64,000 bases of DNA from positions 120,225,001 through 120,289,000 of the forward strand of contig CM075655.1 in NCBI GenBank assembly GCA_037953625.1, read 5' to 3'. Source of the DNA: Crotalaria pallida. Its lineage: Eukaryota > Streptophyta > Magnoliopsida > Fabales > Fabaceae. The notes beneath the pieces were generated by a model that worked only from the letters and a program-made list of their open reading frames with translations, made no database searches and had not been told where the DNA came from. Each line of letters begins with the position of its first letter. The first letter of the stretch is position 1. Positions 10,606-21,499 of this stretch are shown here, in pieces. The translations under genes were made by a program, and so were the position numbers.

Positions 10606-11040
10606 CCAGTTATCCAGCCTCATTTGAAAAAATCTATTTAAGCTTTAATTGATTTATTTAGGTAATAAGTATATTCGGCCACTACTCTAGTGATCTAGTC
10701 AGCATGCTCATTTAAATTTGGCTATTGATTTATTATTTTCTCTCTAGATTTTATTTCATAGAATCGCAATCAAAAGGCTCCTTTGACCCTTTAGAAGTTA
10801 TTTTGGTCTGTTAAATTATTGGACATAAATTGTGAATGAGTTGGTTTAAACCCTAGCATATTAGTTCGTCCTTTTTCTATTTCTTGCATTTTTATGAGAC
10901 TCTCCATAGACAAAAAATTGTTATTTAATTTTTATCACTCTAATAATTGTAGATGAGTATTGGATTACAAACTTTATAAATTGAATCTCGAACAGTATTG
11001 AGTATGAAAATTTCTGGTTTCTCAGTTGGAATAGCAAGTG
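10606..11040. other. Intergenic, 3' flank of NDUFAF6
   Basis: AT-rich and without a recognisable gene or repeat. It should include the NDUFAF6 3' UTR. Confidence 0.5.
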
Positions 11041-11048
11041 TTTGAGAT

Positions 11049-11357
11049 AAGTGTATTTTTGGCCCTTCTTGTTTTTACCCTTCTTCTCCCTCAGCTGGAA
11101 GGAATAGAAAGAACACTACTATCATAAAGAAAAGTGTATACACTTTTCCGTCTTTGCATAGATGGAAATTCTTAAATTTTCCGGTTCCACAAAGCCGAAA
11201 ACCGTATTCCGTTTTAGCAAAATCGGAAATATAAAATAAATGCATTCCGTCTTTGTAGTATCGAAATTACCTTTCCGAGTTTGTAGAATCGGAAAGATTA
11301 AAATGCTGGGAGTATTTTTGTCCTTGGAAAATAGAATTGGGGGCCAAAAAGCAATTT
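11049..11357. mobile_element. Possible MITE with ttccg...cggaa motifs
   Basis: Bounded by gtatttttggccctt and its approximate complement gggggccaaaaag. Internally it carries several degenerate direct and inverted copies of a ttccgtcttt / aatcggaaa word. The ends resemble those of the element at 59532-60399, which also ends in gggggccaaaaatc. No clean target duplication was found. Confidence 0.4.
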
Positions 11358-11491
11358 CCTAGAAAAAAAAAGGGGGGGTTGGGATCTAATTTCACTGACC
11401 CAATTACTTGTTATGCTTAGCCCAACCATTATACGTAGGCTTGGACTGGTGGGCCATGAAAAAAATGTCATCATCGTGTTAAAAGTAACAA

Positions 11492-12702
11492 GATATTTGA
11501 TTTTCTAACTCCCCATTTTGGGTTTTTGACCCCCCTTATTTTTTTTTTCAAAATTACCCCTCTCCCTTCTCTTTTTCTTCACTTTCACCCCCTTCTTCTT
11601 CTTTCTTCTAGCCCCCTCACTTTATCTTTTTTGTTGAAAATCAAAACTCATTCAATGCTTCTATCCCACTCGCACTCACTCACTCACTTTTACATTCTTC
11701 CACACTCACCCATTTATCCCCAGTCACATATTCAGTGTTTCAGCTTTTTTTTTTACGTGAAAAAATGTCATACGTCAATATTGAAGCTAATAAAAATAGT
11801 AGGCCTAGGGCATTTTTTTTATATTTTCGCCTAGTACACCAACACTTAGGCGTACGTCTAAAATACACGTACGTCAAGGCCTGGACGTACTGGTTTGTTT
11901 TTTTTTTCTTTTTAAATGATCTTAAGATTTAAATTATATATACAATAATTTGCTAACAAATATCAATCCCATGCATTGCCTTAGCGGCAAAGCGCTTTTC
12001 CTGCATCCCTTTCGTCTTGGGTTTAACTCCAAGTGAAGCCGCATTTATATTGTAAAATGAAAAAGAAAAATGGTTTAACCAGGAGTTGAACTCTGGACAA
12101 CTCAAACGGAGAGTGCAACATATTATCACTACGCCACAACTACTTTCGTTTATGATATGTCATTATTAAATATTTATCTTTAAACGTTCAGAGAATTTCT
12201 GTAAAAAAAAAAAGAAGCCCATTATGCCCAGGCCCTGACGTACATGTATTTTATACGTACGCCCAGGGGTTGGCGTACTGGGCAAAAATAAAAAAATGTC
12301 CTACGTCTCTTTGAAAGCGTACGACTATTTTTCGTACGCTTCGACATTGATGTAGGACATTTTTTCACATAAAAAAAAAGTCGGAACACTGAATATGTGA
12401 TTGGGTGAGTTTGAGAGAATGTGAAAGTGAGTGAGTGAGTGTGAGTGAGATAAAAGCATTGATTGGATCTTGATTTTCAACAAGAAAGATAAAGTGAGGG
12501 GGCTAGAAGAAAGAAGAAAAGAAATAAGAAGAAGAAGAGAAGAAAGACACAACCAAAGAAAGAAGAAGGGCGGGGGGGGGGGGGGGGGGGGTGATGATGA
12601 AGAAGAAGAAGGATAAGAAGAGAAGGTGATGAGGGAGGGGTAATTTTGGGAAAAAGCTGAAGGGTCAAAAACCCAAAATGGAAGGTTAGAAAATCAAATC
12701 CC
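11492..12702. mobile_element. Non-autonomous Mutator-like element with long TIRs
   Basis: A 1.2-kb element whose two ends are long inverted repeats of roughly 350-400 bp (left about 11492-11880, right about 12235-12702). The outer ends read gatatttgattttctaac on the left and gggatttgattttctaac on the right when reverse-complemented. A 9-bp target duplication with one mismatch flanks it: aagtaacaa at 11483-11491 and aagtaagaa at 12703-12711, the size expected for Mutator-like elements. The centre holds two tRNA-like words (gggtttaactcc and gagttgaactc) and no transposase. The open frames here are low complexity. Confidence 0.75.
12568..12591. repeat. Poly-G run
   Basis: A tract of about 20 consecutive G residues (after gggc) in the right arm of the 11.5-12.7 kb element. 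The opposite arm has only short C runs. Length is uncertain because such runs are hard to sequence. Confidence 0.8.
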
Positions 12703-12955
12703 AAGTAAGAATTTGATGTCAACACTAGCCAATTCTTGATTGTGAATATGCTTCGTAATAAATTTGAAGAATGAGTTATGGATTATAAATCTATTTTTTT
12801 ATTCACAAAAATTTTATTTTTAAAATTAATTTTCTAACTATTTTCAAACTTCTTTTTTTCCAAATTCTTTCAAACTTTATCTTATCCACTTCTTATTATT
12901 TTTTTGACTCTCCTTTTTTATTGTATATGTCTTCTTTTTCATTTAAATACATTAC

Positions 12956-12964
<9 letters not shown>

Positions 12965-13008
<44 letters not shown>
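12965..13008. repeat. (TA)n microsatellite
   Basis: About 22 uninterrupted TA units in intergenic DNA. Confidence 0.95.
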
Positions 13009-13009
<1 letters not shown>

Positions 13010-13092
13010 TTATAAATTCCAATAAATCAATGTCGGAATGTTAATTTCCGACATGAGGTTATCAATATCTATAAACAAATGAATTAGATTAA

Positions 13093-13311
13093 TGTATTTC
13101 TTCAACTAGACATCGTCAACGGGTACCTGTTAAAAAATTACATGAAGCATCTGCCCATTTAGTCAAGAAAAGGAGGGTAGGCGCCAATCCTTCCTTACCA
13201 CTGGATATTTTTGGTACAACTTCATCTAGATCACGGGATTCTTATCAAGAATTTCACTTTATCTCAACGCAATATAAGATTATTGATTCAATCTCTCATG
13301 AAACTTTGTGA
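13093..13311 (+). pseudogene. Coding-like tail of a transposon protein
   Basis: A 72-codon open frame without ATG, ending in TGA at 13309-13311. It has coding texture (TRHRQRVPVKKLHEASAH, then VKKRRVGANPSLPLD and GTTSSRSRDSYQEF) unlike the surrounding DNA. A possible splice acceptor, ttcaactag, lies inside its start. Flanking tgtcggaa / ttccgac motifs also occur near the element at 60.4-62 kb. I do not recognise the family; a decayed last exon of a transposon-encoded protein is the best guess. Confidence 0.3.
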
Positions 13312-13621
13312 ACCCAACTCATTTAAGACATCCTTAACTCTCTTAGACTAACCCACAACCTTGAGGACAAATGCTATGCGTAGATAAATTGTCTGAAACT
13401 TTTGACAGGTATCCGTTGGAATTTTTTTCTGACGAGATTTAGTCAAAAAAAATTATCCTGGTATGATACATTTTCGAATAGGGGATATCGGGAAAAAAAT
13501 TTGACATCCTCGAGTAAAAAAAATTAATAAAAGGTATTTTGATATTTTTACACTTAAAAATTGGGTGTGTGTATAAACAATGAGGTCTATATTTCTAGAC
13601 TCTTGAAGCATTGTTACTTTA

Positions 13622-13862
13622 CTCCCTCCGTTCCATAAGGATGGTAAAAAATAACAATTTTTTGGTCCTAAATTAAGGTTAAAGTAACTAATGAAAATTT
13701 TTAGAAGTTGTAACTTTGAATTGTGATCGGTTGATCAATACCAAATGCATTAAATTAATTATTTGATAATTGATTGATGTATTAGACAAACTATTAAATA
13801 TATGTCTCTTTAATTTTTTTACTTTTACAATTTTTTATCACCCATGTGAGATGGAAGGAATA
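13622..13862. mobile_element. Stowaway-like MITE
   Basis: Starts actccctccgttccataagg and ends with a diverged inverted counterpart, gagatggaaggaata. About 240 bp, no coding capacity. CTCCCTCCGT termini with TA flanks are typical of plant Tc1/mariner-type Stowaway MITEs. Confidence 0.7.
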
Positions 13863-13910
13863 TAGTGGTAGGAAAATATTATAATATTTTAATGTGTGAT
13901 TTGATTTGAT

Positions 13911-14138
13911 TTTTTTTTTGTACTCTTTGGCCAGTACCACATACTGGTGTCCCCAAGAGCAACTTTAATATCAAGGAATCCTTGAGACTAATCATGCACG
14001 AGGTCTCATTCTTATATATGTCTCTCCCAGCGGAGTGTGTGTTAACCGGGAATCGAACCTGAGACTTCTTAGTCTCGGGCCTCATCCCCAAGTTCTTAAG
14101 TTGACAGGATCACACCACTTGAGCCAACTCCGTTGATA
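13911..14138 (-). mobile_element. tRNA-derived SINE, minus orientation
   Basis: Read on the minus strand it begins with aacggagttggctcaagtgg (box A-like), has caggttcgattcccgg (box B) and ends in a tail of A residues. An imperfect target duplication flanks it: gatttgatttgatttt at 13899-13914, partly merged with the tail, and aatttgatatgatttt at 14139-14154. A 70-codon open frame inside is incidental. Confidence 0.85.
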
Positions 14139-14300
14139 ATTTGATATGATTTTCTTTGTTCTTTAATATATATATAAATATTCTCGGTAAAGTTTTTGTC
14201 ATTTAAAAGATTTCTATTTTTTTTTTTTTACATTTAAAAAATTGACGAGAGCAAAAGAGTGACAACATAAGATACTGTGCAACACAGAGTAAAGTGATAC

Positions 14301-14574
14301 TCACTCCGGTCCTATTTATAAGACCCTTTTGAGATTTTTCACTTTCATCAATGAAAGTGGATAAATTTGTTAGTGGCATTAGAAATGCGAAAATTTGATA
14401 TAGTTTTTCTAAACTACCCCTATAATTATTATTGGAATTCTAAAAAGTGTTGACTTTATAGGGGTTTTAGTGGAAAGAAGTAATTAAATGATACTGAAAA
14501 TTGAAAATAGGTCTTATAAATATTATCAAAATAAAAACTCCAAAAAAATCTTATAAATAAAACCGGAGGAAATA
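14301..14574. mobile_element. Stowaway-like MITE
   Basis: Begins tcactccggtcctatttata and ends ataaaaccggaggaaata, imperfect inverted repeats of about 25 bp. Internally it has the family motif ctaaactacccctataat. A short fragment of another right end, gtggagggagtac, follows at about 14594-14606. Confidence 0.75.
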
Positions 14575-14700
14575 CACTTTTTTTTTTTTGAAGTGGAGGG
14601 AGTACACTTTTTAATCATTAGATTTAAACAAAATACTGAAGTTAATTGGTATCCTTATTCTAATAGTAGTATTAAATGGTTATTAGTAACAGATAAATAA

Positions 14701-15002
14701 TACTCCATTCGTTCCTGAGTATAAGACTCTTTTGGAGATTTCACGTCCATTAAGAAAGTGAAATAATTTAGTTTTTTTTAACGTGAAATAATTTAGTTAA
14801 TTGTATTGGAAATGTGAATTTTTGATATGTAATTTCAAAATTACCCCTATTAATATTATTGAAAATCTAAAAAGTGTTAAATAAATAGGAGTTTGTGAAA
14901 AAAAAGTAATTAATTATCATTGAAAATTGACAAAGGATTTTTGTAAATAAAGATAAAATAAAAATGTCAAATGAGTGTTATATTTAAGTACAGAGGAAGT
15001 AG
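14701..15002. mobile_element. Stowaway-like MITE, diverged
   Basis: Begins tactccattcgttcctgag and ends aagtacagaggaagta. It shares the internal aaattacccctattaata motif with the element at 14301-14574, so both belong to one family. Confidence 0.65.
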
Positions 15003-17465
15003 TGTATTTTTGGAAAAGGGAGCTAGGCACGTGATTGTAAATATCAATTCGTAAGGATAAAATGGAGTAAGAGGGTAATCATTCAAAACTCCACTGTCTC
15101 AAACTTTGTTTGTTCTCATTTCTTAATCTCATTATTATTGCTATAATTGACACTATTGTTGAGGGGGGAACACACAAACCAAACGTAATCATGCTTATAG
15201 CCTGTGTATCGCGCTGTTCTCACTACAATACAGTACAATATAAAGACAAACTAATGTAATCATGAATTTAGGTTTAGATTATTGAAATTCACAAATAATT
15301 ATTCACACTTTTATCCGATCAATCATAATTTTTTGAAACAAAAATAAAAATCTTAATTAATTAATAAAGAATATCAATGAAATGTCTTGAAGTGTGAATA
15401 ATCCCATTCCACAATCAATAGTGATATACGGGTATTGGGCGGGTTGGGATTGTGAAGGACCATATTTTGGGTCGATCCGAGTTTGACTAAACTCCAACTT
15501 CCCAACCGACATAAACCCAAGTTTACACTACTTGACTCTTATGTAGAAGAAACAGAAGCGTCGAACCCATTCAAGAACATTCGTTATCATAACTTCCACT
15601 TATAGAACCTATAGATCGAATCTCAGAGAATATTTTAGTATTTTACAGATCTCTCTCTCGTGCTTAGCTAGCCTTCATCATTCAGTGATTCTGGAACACC
15701 TTAACTGCTATTGATCAACATTAACTAAATAGTGAAATATTCTCCATATCCCTTTCTCTTGTTTGCTTGGTGATACTAATACGAAGGCAAGCTTAGCCTA
15801 ATCCAACTAGGCCCAGCAGCAGAATCACCCAACTATTTTCGATAATAATAGTACTGTATGTTATAATAGGAGAACAAGTGCGTTCTCTAAAACATAAGTT
15901 GACTAGAGAGAATTGCGATATTCCGATTGGGTTTTTTGTATCGAAGATCATACATCAAAATCAAAACATGTAGTTGCTCGATCTTTGGGTCCTATCTTGA
16001 TCCTTGGACCTCAGTTAAGTTAGAACACTAAAAGAACATACCAACTGTTGTAGGAGGACACGCAAATTTAAATTAAAAAAAAAAGACTATTGTATATATA
16101 TCATTAATATTTTTCTAAAAATATTTATATGTTCAAAATTGACACATGTCATATTTTATAGTAATATTTGTTAAACATCGTTTAAATTTAAGAAGTCTTG
16201 CTAATGAATATTTTTAAAATACTCTTTAAAAAATTATTAAAAATAAGTTTTTATCGAGAACTGACACATAACATTTCTTAATTTGTCAAATACAGTACAA
16301 CATTTTCTAATAAGAGAAAATAGTGTGGACACAAATATTACTCCTATAAAGGTTTTATATATCATTAATGTATTATTCATTATTCATGAATTAATAATGA
16401 TTGACTTTTAAATAAAAATAATACATATAAATAATGGATGATGTGTGAATAATGTAAAACATATAAGTATATTAAACTCTTTTAACTTTATTATTTTAAT
16501 TCCTTAAAACATGTCAAAAAAATAATAGTTGATATTTTTAAATTTAATTATGATTGCGATGCAAGTTTGTAGAGGTATCGATCCCTATTAGAATGCATTC
16601 ATTACAATATATGTAGGTGACCCTCTCCGTGTTAGTGGAAGAAAATCAAGATATACTAGCCATGAGAATGTGAAAAGTATTGTGAGCTAGTTGCAACTGT
16701 AAGAGGATTCATTTACTGTTTTTATTTTTCTAAGATTCTCTTTATATGAAAATTAATCCATTATCTTTCAATATAAGTTTTTTAAGATCATAAAATAGAT
16801 TAAAAGATGTAATTAATTTTTTTATTTGACTTATATTTATATATATTTTTTTCGGATATGCCCTTTACAATCTTTCTTTTTTTAATTTCATACTTAATAT
16901 CATTTTGGTAATAACTGGGTTTAGAATTATAAAAACAAAGATGAATATTACATTTGATGTGTAGTAGAAAAACTTAAAAAAAAAAATGCTAACAAGTGCA
17001 CTTAGGACACTTGTTAAGAAACCAATTATGGATAAAAGTTGTTGAAAAATGTGATTTTTTATGTTTACCAGATAATGGTAAATGTGGACTTTAATTTTTT
17101 TTTCTCTATATGTAATAACCTTAACAATTGTCCTTAGAGCACTTATTAGAAAGACCCTTAAAAAAACCATTTTTCCTACAAAGACTTAGCTTATATTTAA
17201 TTACGGATGGAGTATATATTTTGAATTTTAATTTTTCTATAGCCAAATATTTAACATTGTTATGGGAATGTGAATCATGATTCTAATATTCCTTGTTTTG
17301 CAACTCTATCAACTCAGTTTACCCTAATTTTTTTTCAATTCTAATAAATCTAAATGAGAAAATAGGGGGTTTGTTGATCATTTAAAACTTGTTTACATTA
17401 TTGGTGTATCATCTATAACTAACGTATTTATGATGGTTTATTTTTAATTAAAAATAATATAAATG
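15003..17465. other. Intergenic, no gene recognised
   Basis: AT-rich. A stretch at about 16325-16450 resembles the 150-bp inverted-repeat element seen at 25.7 and 26.5 kb (gattgacttttaaat core) but is degraded. The part 15420-15980 is less AT-rich (gggcgggttggg, then a stretch around agaagcgtcgaacccattc) and may be a decayed repeat; I cannot name it. The open frame at 16865-17170 is low complexity. Confidence 0.5.
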
Positions 17466-17680
17466 AATACTTCCTTCGTTTCATATTTTTTTGGCTTTTC
17501 AGATTTGGATACATATATTAGGAAAGTGTTGATTATTGTAAGTTTTATGTATATTTTATATAAAATGCCTCTATTTAATTTTTATTGAAAATTATATTAT
17601 TATTTAATTTTTATTAATAAATGTATTCATTAATTAATGTATAATGATTTAAATATGAGATAAACAAAAGTAATGCAAAG
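17466..17680. mobile_element. Truncated Stowaway-like MITE
   Basis: The left part of the family seen complete at 55379-55732: cttcgtttcatat start, then gtgttgattattgtaag and ttaattaatgtataatg. The right half is missing; unrelated sequence follows. Confidence 0.55.
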
Positions 17681-17837
17681 AGATGGTGATGCGGCTAGCG
17701 ATGAGTCTCCGCACAGTGACACAGGGCATGAGGTGATGAAGCATAGCCCCTCCTGACAATCATTATTTTGAGAGTTGGTGACACTTTGATTATTAGTACA
17801 ATAGTAGTTAGTGTTACGCGTGTAAACATTAAACACT

Positions 17838-18114
17838 ACTCTCTCCGGTCCTATTTATAAGTCACATTCTAGAAAGATTCTTTGATCCTATTTATAAGTC
17901 ATTTTGTATTTTCTAGGAGGCATTTATTGCTATTTTCTCTTATTTACCCTTTGTCCATTAATGTGAAGTAATACATTGTGAAATTCCCAATGAAAGTTAA
18001 GAGGGCAAGATTGTAATGTTGAAGTATTTTTTTAAAGTTTCAAGAAATCTAACTACCCTCCTTGGTTTATGTGATATGGTTAAGTATGCCCTATAAATAA
18101 GACCAGAGGAGTAA
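17838..18114. mobile_element. Stowaway-like MITE
   Basis: Imperfect inverted ends actctctccggtcctattta and taagaccagaggagtaa. Internally it has gtcacattctagaaag, shared with the MITE inside intron 1 of the TL17 gene (43584-43914). Confidence 0.8.
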
Positions 18115-18218
18115 TGTACTTTCTCAACTGAAATTAACTGAATCTCTCTACCCCCCGTTTTGCCATCCTCATGGGTTTGCAAAGGTCTTCCTTAACCTTT
18201 ACTTCCTTATTTCCTTAA

Positions 18219-19327
18219 GGCTAAATTATGGTTTTAGTCCCTGGAAGTTTAGAGAGTTTTGGTTTTAGTCCCTGGAACTTTATTTGACCTTGACTAGTCC
18301 TTAAAAGTTTTTTATTTTTGGTTTCAGTCCTTCCGTTACATATTATCCGTTACCGTTTGCCATGTCAGCCCTAAACGGTGAAGGTGCCATCCATCAGAAG
18401 CGCTTTGCGTTGGAGATTGCTTCTCGAGTTACAGAGATGGAGGAACATGGACGACAGTGGAGGGAATCACAGTGTAGATGAAGATCGTACACGGGTGGTT
18501 CGAAATCGCCATCATCCACGAAGTATAAAGTGATGGTGCTGCTCCTCGCCATCCTTATCCTCGATCCGCGACCTCCGACTCCGTCGCTGTGACCCAATGT
18601 TGCTGCGATTGGCGAAACCGCAGATCTGAACCGCAGATCTGAGTTTGAAACTGTGCTTCTATGGGGTGGCCTTGTGATGTTGAAGTTGTTGAGGATGGTG
18701 GCGGTGGGTCTCGAACAGTGAAGGCACATCACAGAGCAATAGGAGATGGTGGCGGCGGTTTTTTGTTCTCCTCTGCCACTTTCGAAATCACAAGACTTGG
18801 GTGTGAATCGTTCGAACGGAGATGGAGGTCGTTCCTGCCACGGTCTTTCGCGAATCATTGCTCTTCGCCATGGGTCGATCTGCTGCTTTTGTTGTGAAGG
18901 AGATCGACTTCTCCTCCCCGGTTCGGATTCGGTGAAGATGATCTGGATCTGGATCTCCATGGTGACTGGTCCCATCGTGGTGGTTGGTAACGTTGGCTCC
19001 TTTGATAGCGCCAGCGAGATGCAGTGGCACCATGAAGAGGAGAGAATAGCTCCGCCGCACCACGAGGGAGAAGAGGGCCGCACCGCCACCGCTGCACCAC
19101 GAGGAGCAAAACGGTGAGAAGAGCACCGCCGTCCCCTGCAACCACGTCGTTGCTGTTCTTATGATGATTGGAACCGTTTGCCATGTCCGCTGGAAACGGA
19201 AAATATTTAACGGAAGGACTGAAACCAAAAATAAAAAACTTTTAAGGACCAGTCAAGGTCAAATAAAGTTCCAGGGACTAAAACCAAAACTCTCTGAACT
19301 TCCAAGGACTAAAACCATAATTAAGTC
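18219..19327. mobile_element. Mutator-like element with GC-rich insert
   Basis: A 1.1-kb element with inverted ends of about 140 bp: left from ggctaaattatggttttag, right (reverse-complemented) from gacttaattatggttttag. Both ends carry a second copy of ggttttagtccctggaact. A perfect 10-bp direct repeat, atttccttaa, flanks it at 18209-18218 and 19328-19337 (9-10 bp target duplication). The interior, about 18390-19180, is much richer in GC than the surroundings and has open frames on both strands (231 codons at 18394-19089 minus), none similar to a known transposase. It may be captured host DNA (Pack-MULE type) or old filler. Confidence 0.8.
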
Positions 19328-19337
19328 ATTTCCTTAA

Positions 19338-21132
19338 TATAAGTTACTTTTACCTAATTCACACATATTAAGAAAAGTAATTATTATTTTCAAATTTATC
19401 AAAAAAATATGTTGTCATTCCAAAGTTCTTTTAAAATTTACAATTCTATTCATTTCTCTATCTATTGTAATTATTACCCTATTATCATCCCCTATGTAAT
19501 TATGAAAGATGTATTTAAAATAAACTCTTTAATGTTATCTAAATATTCCAATACGACTCATAAAAAAGGACAAAAAATCTACCCAAATGATACCCTATAA
19601 CAAGGCACCGAGGGAGTAATGGGAAAACATACAACACCCTTGCACCTGTGAAAGAAAAGTTGCATTGTTTGCTAAACACCATATGATCATTCTCGCGCGT
19701 GAATCTCTAGACCACTCCAAACGTGCATTACATTTCCAGTGGAAAGAATTTGAATTTAGCTCCAACGCCTGATCTTTCTCCCAACAAGAAAAAAAAAAAA
19801 GGTGGTTACTATGCCGATGACAATTTAATTGCCAAGCTTCGTCAATCCAAAAACAGACCAGAACAAATTTTATCAACAGAAATGGAACAGCCACTAAAAT
19901 AAACTTTTAGCCAGGCTACTATCCGGTGACAAAATTAGACATGAAATAAAATTAATAATTTACTTTTTTTTATGTGTTTGTTGCAGGGACATTTGTTTAA
20001 GTATTATTGTTATTTGAGCATTAAATTTTGACATTAAAATTGAATATTTATCATTATTTTGATTTTTTTATTAAATCTAATATATTATTTTGTTATTTCT
20101 TTTTTTTCTAAAATAATCGATATTTAATTTTAATGTCAAGTTTTGATGTCAGCCTAAAATTTTTTGAAGGATTTTTCAACTAACTTATATTTGAGGGTCT
20201 AAATTCTAATATGCTGATGGTAGCATGGTGGGCCATTGTGACAATTGGATCACGTGGGAGACGTTTGCTTCACTTTTTTGCTACTTACATGAAACCACAA
20301 GCAATTGTTTAGCTTATCCTTTCCCTTTTTATATTTGTAAACGATGTTCTTTAAAAGGACACATATTAATAAATTAATTATAGATAGAAACTGTTGAAAA
20401 ACATAAATTTTTATGTTTTTTGAAAAAATAATGCATGTGAGTTTAGATTTTTTTTTATATACTCTATCAAGTAATCTTAACAAGTGTCGCATTAATAAGA
20501 TCTTTTAGTTTTTTAATAAATACGCTTAAAATTTTAAAAAATGTAAAATACATCACAAATTCTATTTTTTTTATTTAAAAAAACTTCAAATTTTAATAAA
20601 TTTTTATTTTATTTAGTTTCTTAACAAAATATATTTATTAGTTAAATTAACAAATGCATTTCTTAAAATACTCTTTCTGATCTTATATGTAAGATCTTTA
20701 TGGAATTTTTAATTTTTGTACAATTTATAAGATTTCATTTCAATTTTTAATAGTATTTAATTACCTTTTTTTTTCATACACACCTCTATTTATTCAACTT
20801 TTTTTAAAGTTCCAATAATAATCATAGGAACAATTGTGAAAAAGTATATCATTTTTTTCATATTTTAAGTGCCACTAAAACTACCTTCCTTAACAAAAAT
20901 GATTCGAGGGAACAAATTTTTTTTGGGGTTTTGTTAACAAATGCCCTACTTGTTAGGATACTATATATAGAAAAAAAATTTAAGTTCACATTTATCAATC
21001 TCTCAAAAAACATAAAAAAAATCATACTTTCCAACAATTTTTATCTCTAATTGTTTCCTTAACAAATGTCCTTAGGACACTTGTTAACATTTGCCTTTTT
21101 TTAAAAAGAAAAAACCAAGTTAATCACTTCTC
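19338..21132. other. Intergenic, no gene recognised
   Basis: AT-rich. A diverged Stowaway-like MITE probably spans about 20665-20912 (ctctttctgatcttatatg to tgattcgagggaac). Short related words ttaagtttacatttatcaatc-type recur near 16.9, 20.3 and 21.0 kb, suggesting old copies of one repeat. Open frames are low complexity. Confidence 0.45.
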
Positions 21133-21146
21133 AGGATGATGGTATT

Positions 21147-21363
21147 ACCAACGAGGTGTGGCACACCTGGCTCGGGACTTTGTCCTCGGTCCGCAAGGAC
21201 ACGGGTTCGAATCCCACCTCGGCGGTATGAGTCTGTCGCTCCTTCGGGAGTGGTTGGTCTCCTCCGGGCAGTTTGCAGGCTATGACCTGGAGGCGGGGTT
21301 GCCCATCAGAGTCGTCAATGTGCGGCAATGACGGTGGGATTTCCCTCGTAAACCAAAAAAAAA
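21147..21363 (+). mobile_element. tRNA-derived SINE
   Basis: Begins accaacgaggtgtggcacac, has box B as cgggttcgaatcccacctc and ends in a poly(A) tail after cgtaaacc. A perfect 14-bp target duplication, aggatgatggtatt, lies at 21133-21146 and 21364-21377. About 217 bp. The perfect duplication suggests a fairly recent insertion. Confidence 0.92.
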
Positions 21364-21499
21364 AGGATGATGGTATTCCTTGACGCACCAAAAACTACCA
21401 CGTGTCGTTCTTTAAATGGTTCATCTTCTTTGTTTTCACAAAGTTTGAGAGCGGAATTAAAAGGGCACTTGGAAGTTAACAAAAACAAAACTATGAATA

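Noticed and set aside
13879..14091. 70-codon minus-strand open frame
   Set aside because: It lies entirely within the SINE at 13911-14138, including its box B, and resembles no protein.
18394..19228. Open frames up to 231 codons on both strands
   Set aside because: They lie inside the transposon 18219-19327, overlap on opposite strands and have no recognisable domain; GC-rich filler or captured DNA explains them better than a host gene.
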